The position numbers and the translations under genes were made by a program. Shown piece by piece: positions 38,097 through 47,999 of a stretch of 64,000 nt of DNA (positions are counted from its first letter, which is position 1; every line of letters starts with the position of its first letter). The notes under the pieces were generated by a model, which was not told where the DNA came from, did not search any database, and worked only from the letters and a program-made list of their open reading frames with translations. Source of the stretch: Enhydrobacter aerosaccus (GTDB taxonomy: Bacteria > Pseudomonadota > Alphaproteobacteria > Reyranellales > Reyranellaceae); contig NZ_FUWJ01000002.1 in assembly GCF_900167455.1 (NCBI RefSeq), positions 558,305-622,304 of the forward strand. The letters are read 5' to 3'.

Positions 38097-39791
38097 TCAA
38101 GCAGCCGTCGATGCGGCGGCTTTCGCCCGCTCCCACTCTGCGGCTTGAAGCGAACGCCAGTCGACCTTGTTCGAGGCGCTCCGCGGCAGATGATCCACGA
38201 ACTCGACGCGCCGCGGCACCTTGTAGGCCGCCATCACGCCGCGCGCCCAGGCGATGATGTCGTCAGCGCTGGTCTCGATACCGGGCCGACGCACCACGAA
38301 CAGCTTCACCGTCTCACCGCGATAGGGATCGGGCGACGACACGAGGCAGCATTCCTGGATGGCGGGATGCCGGTGCAGCGTCGCCTCGCACTCGGCCGGC
38401 CAGACCTTGTAGCCGGAGACGTTGACCATGCGCTTCAGGCGATCGATGATATGGAAGTAGCCGTCCTCGTCGACCCAGCCGAGATCACCGGTGCGCAGGA
38501 ATCGCAGCCTGTCGCGCTCGAGAAAAGTCTCGGCATCGGCGTCGGGACGGTTCCAATAACCCTGCATGATCTGCGGCCCAGCCACCACGATCTCGCCGAC
38601 CTCCCCGCGCGGCAATTCATCGAACGTCTCGGGCGACACGACACGCGCCACCGTGTCGTGCACCGGAATGCCGAGGCATTGGGCTTTCGGCCGGTCGAGT
38701 GGATTGAGATGCGTGGGCGAGATGGTCTCGGTCATCCCGTACCCCTCGATGAAATGCAGCCCGAAGCGGCGTTCGAGTTCCGCGGCGACAGCTTCCGGCA
38801 TCGTCGCCCCACCACCAGTGATGATCTTCAGGCGGGCGAAGGCCTTATCCTCCAGGCCGGCACCCGACAGGACATCGATCACCATCGTCGGGGCGGCGCT
38901 CCACAACGTCACGCCATAGCGTTCGAACAAAGGCCCCACGAGGTCACGATCCCAGCGCGACATGATGACCAGAGACGCGCCGGCGGCGGCACAGCCGTTG
39001 AGCGAGAGCTGCATGCCGGCGACATGGAACATCGGCATGAACCCCGTCAGCACCGTGTCGTCGTCGTAGCCGTACCAGCTTGCCTGCAGGAGCGCCGTAT
39101 GCAGCACGCTGGCGTGGGTGTGCTTGCACGCCTTGGGCTTGCCCGTCGTCCCGGAGGTGTAGGGCATGACGCAGAGATCGCCTGGTTCCGTCCTGTCGGG
39201 GAGCGGCGGCGCTGATTCGGCAAGCGCTTCCTCCCAGGCGATAGCACCGACCGGCAATGGCGCCGGCAACACGCTCTCGGCGATGACGGACGGCAGGCGG
39301 AAGGGCGTGTCGGCCGGAATCTCGTCGCCATAAGTCGCGATGACAAGATGCTCGAGCGGTGCCGGAACCAGCGACGCATAGCGATCGAGCAGCTCCGCCC
39401 CGATGATCGCCGTGCGCGCGCCGCTGTCGGTGGCGAAGTAACCGAGTTCGTCCGGCGTGTTCATCGGATTGACGGGAACCACAACCGCTCCGGCGCGGAC
39501 GATCGCCTGGTAGCCGATCACGAAATGCGGTGAGTTCTGCATGCCCAGCAGGACGCGATCGCCCTGGCGGACGCCACATCGATGCTGGAGAAAGGCCGCA
39601 AGTCGCTCCACGCGGCCCAGAAGATCGGCGAACGTGATCTCCGCACCGTAATAGGCGATCGCCAGCGCCTCTCCCCGCCGTGCCGCCGTTAGCCTCAAGG
39701 CCTCGCCGAGACTTCGCGGCAGTGGGCCGAGGTGGCGCGGCACTCCCGCAGGCCAGAAGTCTGTGCGACTGTCGGAAGCTGGCCTACCCAT
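38097..39791 (-). CDS. AMP-forming acyl-CoA synthetase/ligase
   Basis: A 564-residue ANL-superfamily enzyme that activates a carboxylic acid as acyl-AMP and probably transfers it to CoA. Core motifs are complete: YTSGTTGKPKACKHTH (A3), EGYGMTE (A5), TGDLGWVDEDGYFHIIDRLK (A7/A8) and the catalytic lysine in RSASNKVDWR (A10). Nearest in style to medium-chain or aromatic acyl-CoA ligases. It lies 14 nt after the aminotransferase gene and 32 nt before the flavoprotein gene, so its substrate is likely the deaminated product of that pathway. Confidence 0.9.
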   Translation of the reverse strand: MGRPASDSRTDFWPAGVPRHLGPLPRSLGEALRLTAARRGEALAIAYYGAEITFADLLGRVERLAAFLQHRCGVRQGDRVLLGMQNSPHFVIGYQAIVRAGAVVVPVNPMNTPDELGYFATDSGARTAIIGAELLDRYASLVPAPLEHLVIATYGDEIPADTPFRLPSVIAESVLPAPLPVGAIAWEEALAESAPPLPDRTEPGDLCVMPYTSGTTGKPKACKHTHASVLHTALLQASWYGYDDDTVLTGFMPMFHVAGMQLSLNGCAAAGASLVIMSRWDRDLVGPLFERYGVTLWSAAPTMVIDVLSGAGLEDKAFARLKIITGGGATMPEAVAAELERRFGLHFIEGYGMTETISPTHLNPLDRPKAQCLGIPVHDTVARVVSPETFDELPRGEVGEIVVAGPQIMQGYWNRPDADAETFLERDRLRFLRTGDLGWVDEDGYFHIIDRLKRMVNVSGYKVWPAECEATLHRHPAIQECCLVSSPDPYRGETVKLFVVRRPGIETSADDIIAWARGVMAAYKVPRRVEFVDHLPRSASNKVDWRSLQAAEWERAKAAASTAA

Positions 39792-39805
39792 TCTCGTTCG
39801 CCCCG

Positions 39806-41128
39806 TCAGTGTGCCTTGTTCATCAGGGTATTGTGCTCGCGATCGGCGAGTTCGAGGCTTTCATCGAGAATGCCCAGCAGGCGATCGGATTCCTCGTCCG
39901 AGATGATCAGCGGCGGTGCCAAGAACAGCGAGGTCTGTTCGCCGCTGGTGCCGACCACGGCGCCAAGCGACAGCGCCTTGGCGCTGACGCGCGAAGCAAT
40001 GGGCGGTTCCAGCGTATCGGCAAGCCACTGCCGCCAATCGGGACCATGCAGCTCGATGGTCCAGTGCAGCCCTTGACCGGCAATGCGCGCGACGCTCGGG
40101 TGCCGCCGCCCGATCTCCCTCAAGCGATCGGCATAGCGCCGCTCCAGCTCATGCACGCGGCCGAGTAGCCCTTCGTCGCGAACGATGCGGAGATAGGCGC
40201 TCACCGCGGCCATCGCCAGGGGATGGCCGCGCAAGGTTCCATAGTTCTGCCAGCTCTTGCCCTTGAGCTCGGCGACCACATCCTTCGACAGCACGATGGC
40301 CGCAACCGCCACCATGCCGCCGCCCAGTCCCTTGCCCAGGGTCACGATGTCTGGCCGGCTCGCACCGCCCTGGAACGCGAACCCACGTCCCGCGCGCCCC
40401 AAGCCCGTGACGACTTCGTCGGCGATCCACAGCGCGCCCTCGCGCCGGGCGATGCCCGCGACGGCATCCTGATAGGCGCCATCGTGATAGAAGCCGCCCT
40501 GCGTGTAGTCGATGATGACCGCCGCCGACTGGGCCAACTGCGTTGGCGCCTGTGCGAGACGCTGTTCCAAGGTCTCGTTCGATTTCAGATCGGAACCGGC
40601 GAGATAAAGAGCACCATCGGGCGCCGGCAGTACATGCACCGGCGCGCACGGCGCCGGCATCTTCGACCCGCCATTCGGCGCGGCGAGGCCACCATGCCAG
40701 TGCGGCTGGACCGTGACGTCGCGGCTGAGGCCGACCAGACCATGATAGGCGCGCTCACGCGTCGCGATCGCCTGACGTCCGGTCAGCGCCTGCGATAGCG
40801 ACAGGGCCACGTCATTGGCTTCGCTACCGCTCAGGCAGAAGCGAACCGCGCCGGCCCATGTGTCTTCGCCGACGAGCCCAATCTCGAAAAGGTCGTCGGC
40901 CGCCTTGTCGCGCCCCTGCCAGTTCCATCCCTCGCTCACCATCGGCAAGTCCGCAGCCGCGCGCAGGGCCTCGGCCATCCTGGGGTGACCATGACCAAGC
41001 GGGCCGCCGGTGTTGCTGCCGTCGAGCACGGACTGGCCGTTGCTCAGAAAGAAGTAGGCTCCCCGGCCACCGACAACCTGAGGTGACTCGCCTCCTGCAT
41101 TGAGACCGGTATGGAGCAATCTGCGCAT
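39806..41128 (-). CDS. Class III PLP-dependent aminotransferase
   Basis: A 440-residue fold-type I enzyme. FCLSGSEANDVALSLSQ binds the PLP phosphate, the WIADEVVTGLGRAG segment holds the Asp that contacts the pyridine nitrogen, and the Schiff-base lysine is in TLGKGLGGGM. Such enzymes transfer terminal amino groups of omega-amino acids, diamines or amino-levulinate-type substrates. It follows the MocR-type regulator by 79 nt and precedes the ligase by 14 nt. Confidence 0.9.
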   Translation of the reverse strand: MRRLLHTGLNAGGESPQVVGGRGAYFFLSNGQSVLDGSNTGGPLGHGHPRMAEALRAAADLPMVSEGWNWQGRDKAADDLFEIGLVGEDTWAGAVRFCLSGSEANDVALSLSQALTGRQAIATRERAYHGLVGLSRDVTVQPHWHGGLAAPNGGSKMPAPCAPVHVLPAPDGALYLAGSDLKSNETLEQRLAQAPTQLAQSAAVIIDYTQGGFYHDGAYQDAVAGIARREGALWIADEVVTGLGRAGRGFAFQGGASRPDIVTLGKGLGGGMVAVAAIVLSKDVVAELKGKSWQNYGTLRGHPLAMAAVSAYLRIVRDEGLLGRVHELERRYADRLREIGRRHPSVARIAGQGLHWTIELHGPDWRQWLADTLEPPIASRVSAKALSLGAVVGTSGEQTSLFLAPPLIISDEESDRLLGILDESLELADREHNTLMNKAH

Positions 41129-41207
41129 GCCCTATTCCATTCCTTCCTGTACTGGCCCGACCCTAGGGGCATCATGTGGTTTGCGACAGCGCCAGTTCTC
41201 GGCGGGT

Positions 41208-42716
41208 TCAGTGAGCCAGATGCTGTGCGTCTTGGATGATCGCGGCCACGCTGGACAATCGCGGCAGCGCCTCTTCCGCCTTGAGCTGGCCATAGCCAAT
41301 GAGCAGCCCCTGGCGATCCGGCACGCCCAGGTAACATTGGGAAAGCGGCTGGACGAAGTTGTTCACGGCCCGACTGCGCTGGGAAACGTCGCGATCGCTG
41401 ACCCTCTCGGCGAGCGATGGCTTGAACAGCGCCGTGAGATGGAGTCCGGCGGGATCCGGTGGAATCTCGAGTTCGTCGGGCAGAAGCTGGCGCAAGGCAG
41501 CGAGAACGGCTTCCCGTCTCTCGGCATAGGTTGCGCGCATGCGCCTCAGATAACGAAGCAGATGCCCCTGCCGCAGGAACTCCACGAGGGCAAGCTGAGC
41601 GGTGCCGGCCGTGTGGACGTCTATCCGCGCCCGACCGCGGCCAAAGGCTTCGACGAAGCGCGGACTGGCGACGAGATAGCCGATCCTGAGGCTCGGCAGC
41701 ATCACCTTCGAGAAGGTGCCGAGATAGATCACGCGGCCGCTGCGATCGAGCGACTTGAGTGAGGCAGTCATGCTGTCGCGATGGCGGAATTCCGAGTTGT
41801 AGTCGTCCTCGATGATCCAGCCACCATGGCCGTTCATCCATTCCAGCAATTCCTGCCGGCGCTCGAGCCCCATCGTCACGCCGAGCGGGAACTGGTGCGA
41901 TGGCGTGACGACAGCGAGCTTGGCCTTGGGGGCGCGCCTGATCCCCTCGGCAACGCACAGGCCTTTGTCATCGACCGGCACCGGAACCAGCTTGGCGCCC
42001 GCCGCCTTGAGGCTCCAGCGCGCCTCGATGAATCCCGGCTCCTCGACCCAGACTTCGTCACCCGGATCCAGAAGCATACGACAGCAGAGATCGAGCGCGC
42101 CGGAACTGGCCGTCGTGACGGCTACCTCCTCCGCGCGACAGAGCAGGCCACGCACCGCCCCGAGATATTCGGCCGTCGCCTCGCGCAGCGGCTGCCAGCC
42201 CAGTGGCGACATGTTGGAGGAGGCTGCCTTCGGCGGGTTGGCCCACACCTGCCGCAGCAACCGGGACCAGACGTCAAAGGGGAAGAGAGAGACGTCAGGC
42301 GCGCCGGGACTGAAGGGAGACGACAGATCGAAGTCGTACTGAGTCTTCAGTACGGCGCGCCAGCGCTGGGAAAGCCATTCATCGGCCGCTCCCGCATCCA
42401 TCGCCGGAACCATCGACCCGGACGGTCGAGCAACAGCGGCAACCTCGACGCCGCCGCGAGGGACCGACTGCAGGTAGCCTTCCGAGTAGAGCAGGTCGAA
42501 CGCGGTCAGGACGATCGCCCGCGAGCAGCCGAGTTCCGCCGCCAGTTGGCGCGAGCCCAGCAGTCGGGTCCCCGCACGCAACCGGCCGTCCAGTATCTGG
42601 TTGCGCAGATGGGTGGCAACCTGCTGATAGAGCGGCAGATCCAGATTGCGGTCGAGTCCCGCGCCCGCCATCGACATGCGCTGCCGCGATGCTCCGGTTG
42701 TCATGCGATGTCCCAT
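41208..42716 (-). CDS. MocR-type (GntR/aminotransferase fusion) transcriptional regulator
   Basis: A 502-residue regulator with an N-terminal GntR winged helix (about 25-95; LPLYQQVATHLRNQILDG and GSRQLAAELGCSRAIVLTAFD) fused to a full aspartate-aminotransferase-like domain. The PLP lysine is in YLGTFSKVMLPSLRIGY. MocR proteins sense PLP or amino compounds and usually control adjacent genes. Here it sits inside the gene train, 15 nt after hyuB and just before the aminotransferase gene. The start could be any of three N-terminal ATG codons. Confidence 0.92.
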   Translation of the reverse strand: MGHRMTTGASRQRMSMAGAGLDRNLDLPLYQQVATHLRNQILDGRLRAGTRLLGSRQLAAELGCSRAIVLTAFDLLYSEGYLQSVPRGGVEVAAVARPSGSMVPAMDAGAADEWLSQRWRAVLKTQYDFDLSSPFSPGAPDVSLFPFDVWSRLLRQVWANPPKAASSNMSPLGWQPLREATAEYLGAVRGLLCRAEEVAVTTASSGALDLCCRMLLDPGDEVWVEEPGFIEARWSLKAAGAKLVPVPVDDKGLCVAEGIRRAPKAKLAVVTPSHQFPLGVTMGLERRQELLEWMNGHGGWIIEDDYNSEFRHRDSMTASLKSLDRSGRVIYLGTFSKVMLPSLRIGYLVASPRFVEAFGRGRARIDVHTAGTAQLALVEFLRQGHLLRYLRRMRATYAERREAVLAALRQLLPDELEIPPDPAGLHLTALFKPSLAERVSDRDVSQRSRAVNNFVQPLSQCYLGVPDRQGLLIGYGQLKAEEALPRLSSVAAIIQDAQHLAH

Positions 42717-42731
42717 GACGACCGCGCCGCT

Positions 42732-44318
42732 TCAGCCTGCCGAAACCGGCGCACCGAAACCGCCGCCGCCACAGCCCTCCAGCGTCACGAGATCGCCGGC
42801 CTTGAGCAGCATGTTCGTCTTGCCCGAGATCCTCTCGACCTTGCCGTCACGCTCGAGCGTGATCCTGAACGGCAGTCCGGGTTCGCCGCCCTTGAGGCCG
42901 TAGGTCGGCATGACCGATCGCTCCACGCAGCTCGTCAACCACATGGTGGGTGCCAGCACGCGATAGCTGCGGATCACGCCGTCGCCGCCACGATGCCGGC
43001 CTGCGCCTCCGGAACCGCGCCGGATCGCCTGACGTTCGACGCGGATCGCGTAGTTGGCCTCGATGACCTCGGTGGGCGTGTTCGAGGTATTGGTGAGATG
43101 CACGCGCGTGGCGGGACAGCCGTCGCGGTCGTGACGCGCCCCTTCGCCGCCGCCATGGACCTCGTAGAGCATGCGCCATGACTGGTCCGGCATCGGCTCG
43201 GCGAAGGCGAGCAGGCCGGAGGTCGCGGGTCCGCCGGCCGACAGGCGTTCGGGAATGACGTTCTCCATGGCGCGAAAGACGGCATCGACGATTCGCATGG
43301 AGGTCTCGTGATTGCCGGCGGCAACCGCGGCACGCCAGCCCGGATCGAGGATCGAACCTGGCCGCGTGATCACCGTCACCGGCCGTAGCGCGCCGGCATT
43401 CTGCTGCATCTCGCGCCCGCTCATGATGCGCGCGGCATAGACGACCGCGGACGCGGCGATGAAGGGCGTCGTGTTACAGAAATTGGCGACGCGATCGCTC
43501 GAGCCGGAGAGATCGAAGGTGGCCTCGTCACCGCGAATCTCGATACGGACATGGATGCGCGCTGGCTCGCCATTGGGGCCGCCGTCATCGAGGAAGTCCT
43601 CGCCCTCGTAGATACCGTCGGGCAGCTCGGTGATGGCCGCGCGCATCTCGGCTTCGGACAGATCGTGCAGCCGTGCCATCATGGCTTCGAAGGCCTCGAC
43701 GCCGAACTGGGCGCACATCTCCTGGATGCGCCGCTCGCCGGCCGCCGTGGCGGCGATCTGCGCCAGCAGGTCGCCCTCGCAGGACACCGGATCGCGCACA
43801 TTGGCGAGGATGAAGTCCAGCACCGGCTTGTCGAGCTGACCGGCCCGCACGATCGGCATGGGTGGAATGCGGATCGCTTCCTGATAGGTGTCGACCGCCT
43901 GCGAGAGATAGCTGCCTGGCCAGGTACCGCCTACGTCCGGCCAATGCGCCAGGCTGACGGCGAAGGCCACCAGATTGCCGCCGACGAAGACAGGCCGCGC
44001 CACCTTGACGTCATTGAGATGATTCCCGCCGAGCGCGCCGACATTGTAGATGATGGCGTCGCCCTCGCGCATGGTCGCGGCCGGATAGACCTTCAGCAGC
44101 TCGGGAATGGTGTAGGACATGGCGCCGAGGTGGATCGGGATGTCGCGCCCCTGTCCGACCAGGCCGCCCGCCCCGTCCGTGATCGCCGACGACAGATCGC
44201 CCGCCTCGCGCAACAGCGGCGAGCGCGCCGATCGCGTCATGACGAGACTCATTTCTTCGGCCGCCGCCGACAGTCCGTGACGAACGACCTCGATGACGAA
44301 GGGATCGAGCCTGCTCAT
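42732..44318 (-). CDS. hyuB: Hydantoinase B/oxoprolinase-family subunit
   Basis: A 528-residue partner of HyuA; together they hydrolyse a cyclic amide or lactam such as N-methylhydantoin or 5-oxoproline, usually ATP-dependently. Features: N-terminal DPFVIEVVRHGLSAAAEEMS, GQGRDIPIHLGAM, and a glycine-rich C-terminal GGGGFGAP. ATG 44316-44318 overlaps the hyuA stop by four bases (ATGA). Exact substrate is unknown, since related acetone and acetophenone carboxylases share this fold. Confidence 0.92.
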   Translation of the reverse strand: MSRLDPFVIEVVRHGLSAAAEEMSLVMTRSARSPLLREAGDLSSAITDGAGGLVGQGRDIPIHLGAMSYTIPELLKVYPAATMREGDAIIYNVGALGGNHLNDVKVARPVFVGGNLVAFAVSLAHWPDVGGTWPGSYLSQAVDTYQEAIRIPPMPIVRAGQLDKPVLDFILANVRDPVSCEGDLLAQIAATAAGERRIQEMCAQFGVEAFEAMMARLHDLSEAEMRAAITELPDGIYEGEDFLDDGGPNGEPARIHVRIEIRGDEATFDLSGSSDRVANFCNTTPFIAASAVVYAARIMSGREMQQNAGALRPVTVITRPGSILDPGWRAAVAAGNHETSMRIVDAVFRAMENVIPERLSAGGPATSGLLAFAEPMPDQSWRMLYEVHGGGEGARHDRDGCPATRVHLTNTSNTPTEVIEANYAIRVERQAIRRGSGGAGRHRGGDGVIRSYRVLAPTMWLTSCVERSVMPTYGLKGGEPGLPFRITLERDGKVERISGKTNMLLKAGDLVTLEGCGGGGFGAPVSAG

Positions 44319-46318
44319 GCCGCCCTCTTGGTAAGAAAGAGATTGCCGCGATTGTCCGGCCGCGCCTGCCAGCCGGGCGGCACGATCACCGTCGACCAAG
44401 CATCCTCGATGATGGCCGGCCCTTCGACCACGCCGCCGAGTTCCTCGCGCGGCAGGATCTCGGTACGGATGGCCTCGGGCCCGTCGAAATAACAGTCTCG
44501 GGCGCGGCGCGGCGATGGCGGCCGGTCCGAGGTCGGCCGTGAGAACGGTGTCGACGAGGGCTTCAACGCCTGCACGCGCACCGCTTCGATGACGCAGGCC
44601 TCGCCAGTGGCGTAGCCGAAGAGTGCCTGATGGCGCCGGTGGAAGTCGGCGCGTAGCGTCGCGGGATCCAGCGGCATGGCGAAGCGGATCGGCAACGTGT
44701 CGCTCTGCGCCGCGTAGCGCACGAGGGCGACGTATTCGAGCGCAATCTCCGTTTGGGGAATACCGTTGGCGATCAGCGGTGCCGTCGCCTCGGCCACCAG
44801 ATCGTCGACGCGCTCGGAGAAATACGAGGAGGTCATGCCCTCCATCGGCACGCGCAGCGTGCGCTGCTGCAGGAAGGAGAAGTCCGCCGTCAGGCAGCCC
44901 AGCGCTGAGAAGGCGCTCGATGCGGCCGGCACGATGATCTCCTTCAGCCCGTAGATGTCGGCAAGGCCGGCGGCATGCATCGGTCCGCCGCCGCCGAACG
45001 CCAGCAGTGTGCAGTCGCGGCCGTCGATGCCGCGTTCGACCGTCACGCGCCGGAGCGCCCGCGCCATGGTGGCATTCGCGACCCGGATGATTCCCAGTGC
45101 CGTATCGACGAGGCCGAGCCCGAGCCTGTCGGCAATAGGGGCGACGGCACGCCGCGCTGCCTCGACATCGAGCTTGATCGAATCGCCCAGCACGGCCTCG
45201 GGGTCGAGATAGCCCAGCACGGCATTGGCATCGGTGATCGTCGGCAGTTCTCCGCCACGTCCATAGCAGGCCGGACCGGGTACCGATCCGGCGCTTTTCG
45301 GCCCCACGGTAAGACCGCCCGGCCCGAGATTGACGATCGACCCGCCGCCCGCGCCGATGGAATGGACCGCGAGCATCGGTTGGCGCAACGGCCGCCCACC
45401 CATCATGCGCGTGTCCGTCATCTCGGCCGCACCATCGACGATCAGGCAGACATCGGTGGTGGTACCGCCCATGTCGAAGGTCAGCACGCGCGGCCGATCC
45501 AGATCGCGCGCGATACGTGCCGACGCCGAAACGCCCGCCGCCGGCCCCGACATGGCCATCACCAGCGGACGCCGCTTGGCGGTCGGGATCGGCACCATCG
45601 CGCCGGCCGAATGGAACACCTGAAGGCCCGCGCCGAGAGGCAGCTTCTCCTCGAGCTCGGTCAGGTATTCGACCGCGATCGGCATGGCTGCAGCGTTGAA
45701 CACGGTCGAGGAGGCGCGCTCGTATTCACGTGCCTCGGGATTGATCTCGTGCGAGACGCAGAGGTTCGGCACCGCCCCCTTCAGCCGCTCCGCCAGCATC
45801 CGTTCATGGATGGGATTGGCGTAGGAATGCAGCAGGCAGATCGCGACGCTCTGCACCTCGTTGGCGCGCAGCCAGGCGACCAGCCGCTCGATCTCCGCCT
45901 CCTCGAGTGGCTGCAGCACCGCACCGCTGTGATCGAGACGTTCCTTGAGGCCGAAGCAGAGCGCGGGCGGCACCAATGGCGGCGCCTTGGGCGGCACGTC
46001 GAGGCGATACAGTTCGTCGCGGCGATAACGCGCGATCTCCAGCACGTCCTCGAAGCCCGCCGTGGCGACCAGCGCAACCTTGGGCAGTCGGCCCTCGACC
46101 AGCGCATTGGTGACACGGGTCGTGCCATGCACGAAGCGGCGCACGTCTCCGGCGCCGAGTCCGACCGCCGCCAGCGCTTCCAGCATGGCGCGTACCGGCG
46201 CGTCGGGCCGCGACGGAACCTTGGCCGTGCGGGTCTCGTGGCTGCCGGTCTCGACGGCAACGATATCGGTGAACGTCCCGCCGATATCCGTCCCGATATC
46301 CCAGAGTCTGGTCCGCAC
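44315..46318 (-). CDS. hyuA: Hydantoinase A/oxoprolinase-family subunit
   Basis: A 667-residue ATPase-fold subunit. The N-terminal phosphate loop is IGTDIGGTFTDIVAV, followed by HGTTRVTNAL, and the actin-like second site is LTFDMGGTTTDVCLI with GGGSIV-type loop SIGAGGGSIVNLG. It activates the amide with ATP for hydrolysis by HyuB. It begins 37 nt after the ABC ATPase gene and is coupled to hyuB. The adjacent importer suggests that the substrate is taken up from outside. Confidence 0.92.
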   Translation of the reverse strand: MRTRLWDIGTDIGGTFTDIVAVETGSHETRTAKVPSRPDAPVRAMLEALAAVGLGAGDVRRFVHGTTRVTNALVEGRLPKVALVATAGFEDVLEIARYRRDELYRLDVPPKAPPLVPPALCFGLKERLDHSGAVLQPLEEAEIERLVAWLRANEVQSVAICLLHSYANPIHERMLAERLKGAVPNLCVSHEINPEAREYERASSTVFNAAAMPIAVEYLTELEEKLPLGAGLQVFHSAGAMVPIPTAKRRPLVMAMSGPAAGVSASARIARDLDRPRVLTFDMGGTTTDVCLIVDGAAEMTDTRMMGGRPLRQPMLAVHSIGAGGGSIVNLGPGGLTVGPKSAGSVPGPACYGRGGELPTITDANAVLGYLDPEAVLGDSIKLDVEAARRAVAPIADRLGLGLVDTALGIIRVANATMARALRRVTVERGIDGRDCTLLAFGGGGPMHAAGLADIYGLKEIIVPAASSAFSALGCLTADFSFLQQRTLRVPMEGMTSSYFSERVDDLVAEATAPLIANGIPQTEIALEYVALVRYAAQSDTLPIRFAMPLDPATLRADFHRRHQALFGYATGEACVIEAVRVQALKPSSTPFSRPTSDRPPSPRRARDCYFDGPEAIRTEILPREELGGVVEGPAIIEDAWSTVIVPPGWQARPDNRGNLFLTKRAA

Positions 46319-46355
46319 GTCCTTAGTCTCCTCGTTCTCCAGTCATGGCGGCCTG

Positions 46356-47999
46356 TCAGGATGCGGCCTGCAGCCGGTGCTCGAAATGCGGAATGGCCGC
46401 CAGCAGATCGCGTGTGTAGTCCGTGCGAGGCGCGCGGAACAGCACGTCGCTCTCGCCTTCCTCCACGACGGTGCCGCGGCGCATGACGACGATGCGCTCG
46501 CACATCATGCGTACGACATTGAGGTCATGGCTGACGAACAGGAAGGCGAGTCCGCTGTCGCGCCGCAGGTCGTCCAGCAGCTTGAGCACGACCGCCTGAA
46601 CCGATACGTCCAGCGCCGCCGTTGGCTCGTCCAGCACCAGGAGCCGCGGGCCGACCGCGATGGCGCGGGCGATGCCAACGCGGGCCTTTTCGCCACCAGA
46701 AAGCTGATGCGGGAAACGCGACAGCAGTCGCCGCGGCAGGCCGCAACGTTCGGCCACTTCCTCGACGCGGCGCCGCAACTCGGCGCCGTCCTTGATCTTC
46801 AGCAGGCGCCGGACCGGATGGGCGATGCAGTCGAAGGCGGAGAAGCGCGGGTTGAGGCTCTCGTGCGGATCCTGGAACACGATCTGGATGTCGCGGCGCA
46901 GCGGCGATGCGTGGAAGTCGCGGGCCGGCACGTCGCCGATATCCTCGCCGTCGAAGACCACGCTGCCGCCGTCATGGTCGATCAGGCGGCAGATCATGCG
47001 CGACAGCGTGCTCTTGCCCGATCCGGACTCGCCCACGAGACCGACGCTCTCGCCGCGCTTCATCGTCAGCGACACCTGGTCGACGACGGGGCTGCCGCTA
47101 TAGCGCTTGGTGACCGCCTGAACATCGAGCAGCAACGGCGTTCCGCGTTCCTCGGGTGGCCGCACGATCGGGGCCGCGGGCGGTGCCCCGACGAGATCAT
47201 TGACGGTCGAATCGAACGTCGGCGAGGCCGCCACCAGCTTGCGCGTATACGGATGGGTGGGATTGCTGAAGAGCTCAAGCGTCGGCGCCCGTTCCACCAC
47301 CTGCCCCTTCTCCATCACCATGACGTTGCGGCAGTAGCGCGCGGCGAGGCCGAGATCGTGGGTGATGAGGATCAGACCCATGTTGCGTTCCGCGATCAGC
47401 CGAGTCAGCAGGTCCATCACGGTCTTCTGCGTCGTCACGTCGAGACCGGTCGTGGGTTCGTCGGCGATCAACAGTGCGGGATTGCAGGCGATGGCCATGG
47501 CGATCATGACGCGCTGGCACATGCCGCCGGAGAGTTGTTCGGGATAGGCGTCGAACCGGCTTTCGGCGTCGCGGATGCGCACCGCCTCGAGGAGCTCCAG
47601 CGCCCGATTGCGCAGCTCGGCCTCGGGCGCGGCGTTATGAGCCGACAGGGCATCCATGATCTGGCGGCCGATCGGCCGGATGGGGTTCAGCGCGGTGCGC
47701 GGGCTCTGGAAGACCATCGAGATGGCCGCACCCCGTAGCGTTTTCATCCGCGCCGGCGCCGGCCGCGTGATGTCCTCGCCGCGGAACACGATCTGCCCCT
47801 GCTTGATGCGCGCCGAGCGGTCGAGGAGCTGCATCACCGAGTAGGCGGTGACCGACTTGCCCGAGCCGCTTTCGCCGACGATCGCCAGCGTGTCGCCAGC
47901 CGCCAGCTCCAGTCCGATGCCGCGCACGGCATCGACGACGCCGCCCCGCGTATGGAAGGCGACATGGAGGTCGCGAACGACGAGCAGCGATCCGTTCAT
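46356..47999 (-). CDS. ABC transporter ATP-binding protein, fused DppD-DppF type
   Basis: A 547-residue protein with two complete nucleotide-binding domains of the oligopeptide/nickel importer class. First domain: VGESGSGKSVTAYS Walker A near residue 42, LSGGMCQRVMIAMA signature, LLIADEPTTGLD Walker B. Second domain: VGESGSGKSTLSRM, LSGGEKARVGIARA, LLVLDEPTAALDV. Each half ends with the TRxLLAAxP-like tail that caps this class. The ATG (47997-47999) overlaps the dppC-like stop by 4 nt. It energises uptake through the two permeases. Confidence 0.94.
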   Translation of the reverse strand: MNGSLLVVRDLHVAFHTRGGVVDAVRGIGLELAAGDTLAIVGESGSGKSVTAYSVMQLLDRSARIKQGQIVFRGEDITRPAPARMKTLRGAAISMVFQSPRTALNPIRPIGRQIMDALSAHNAAPEAELRNRALELLEAVRIRDAESRFDAYPEQLSGGMCQRVMIAMAIACNPALLIADEPTTGLDVTTQKTVMDLLTRLIAERNMGLILITHDLGLAARYCRNVMVMEKGQVVERAPTLELFSNPTHPYTRKLVAASPTFDSTVNDLVGAPPAAPIVRPPEERGTPLLLDVQAVTKRYSGSPVVDQVSLTMKRGESVGLVGESGSGKSTLSRMICRLIDHDGGSVVFDGEDIGDVPARDFHASPLRRDIQIVFQDPHESLNPRFSAFDCIAHPVRRLLKIKDGAELRRRVEEVAERCGLPRRLLSRFPHQLSGGEKARVGIARAIAVGPRLLVLDEPTAALDVSVQAVVLKLLDDLRRDSGLAFLFVSHDLNVVRMMCERIVVMRRGTVVEEGESDVLFRAPRTDYTRDLLAAIPHFEHRLQAAS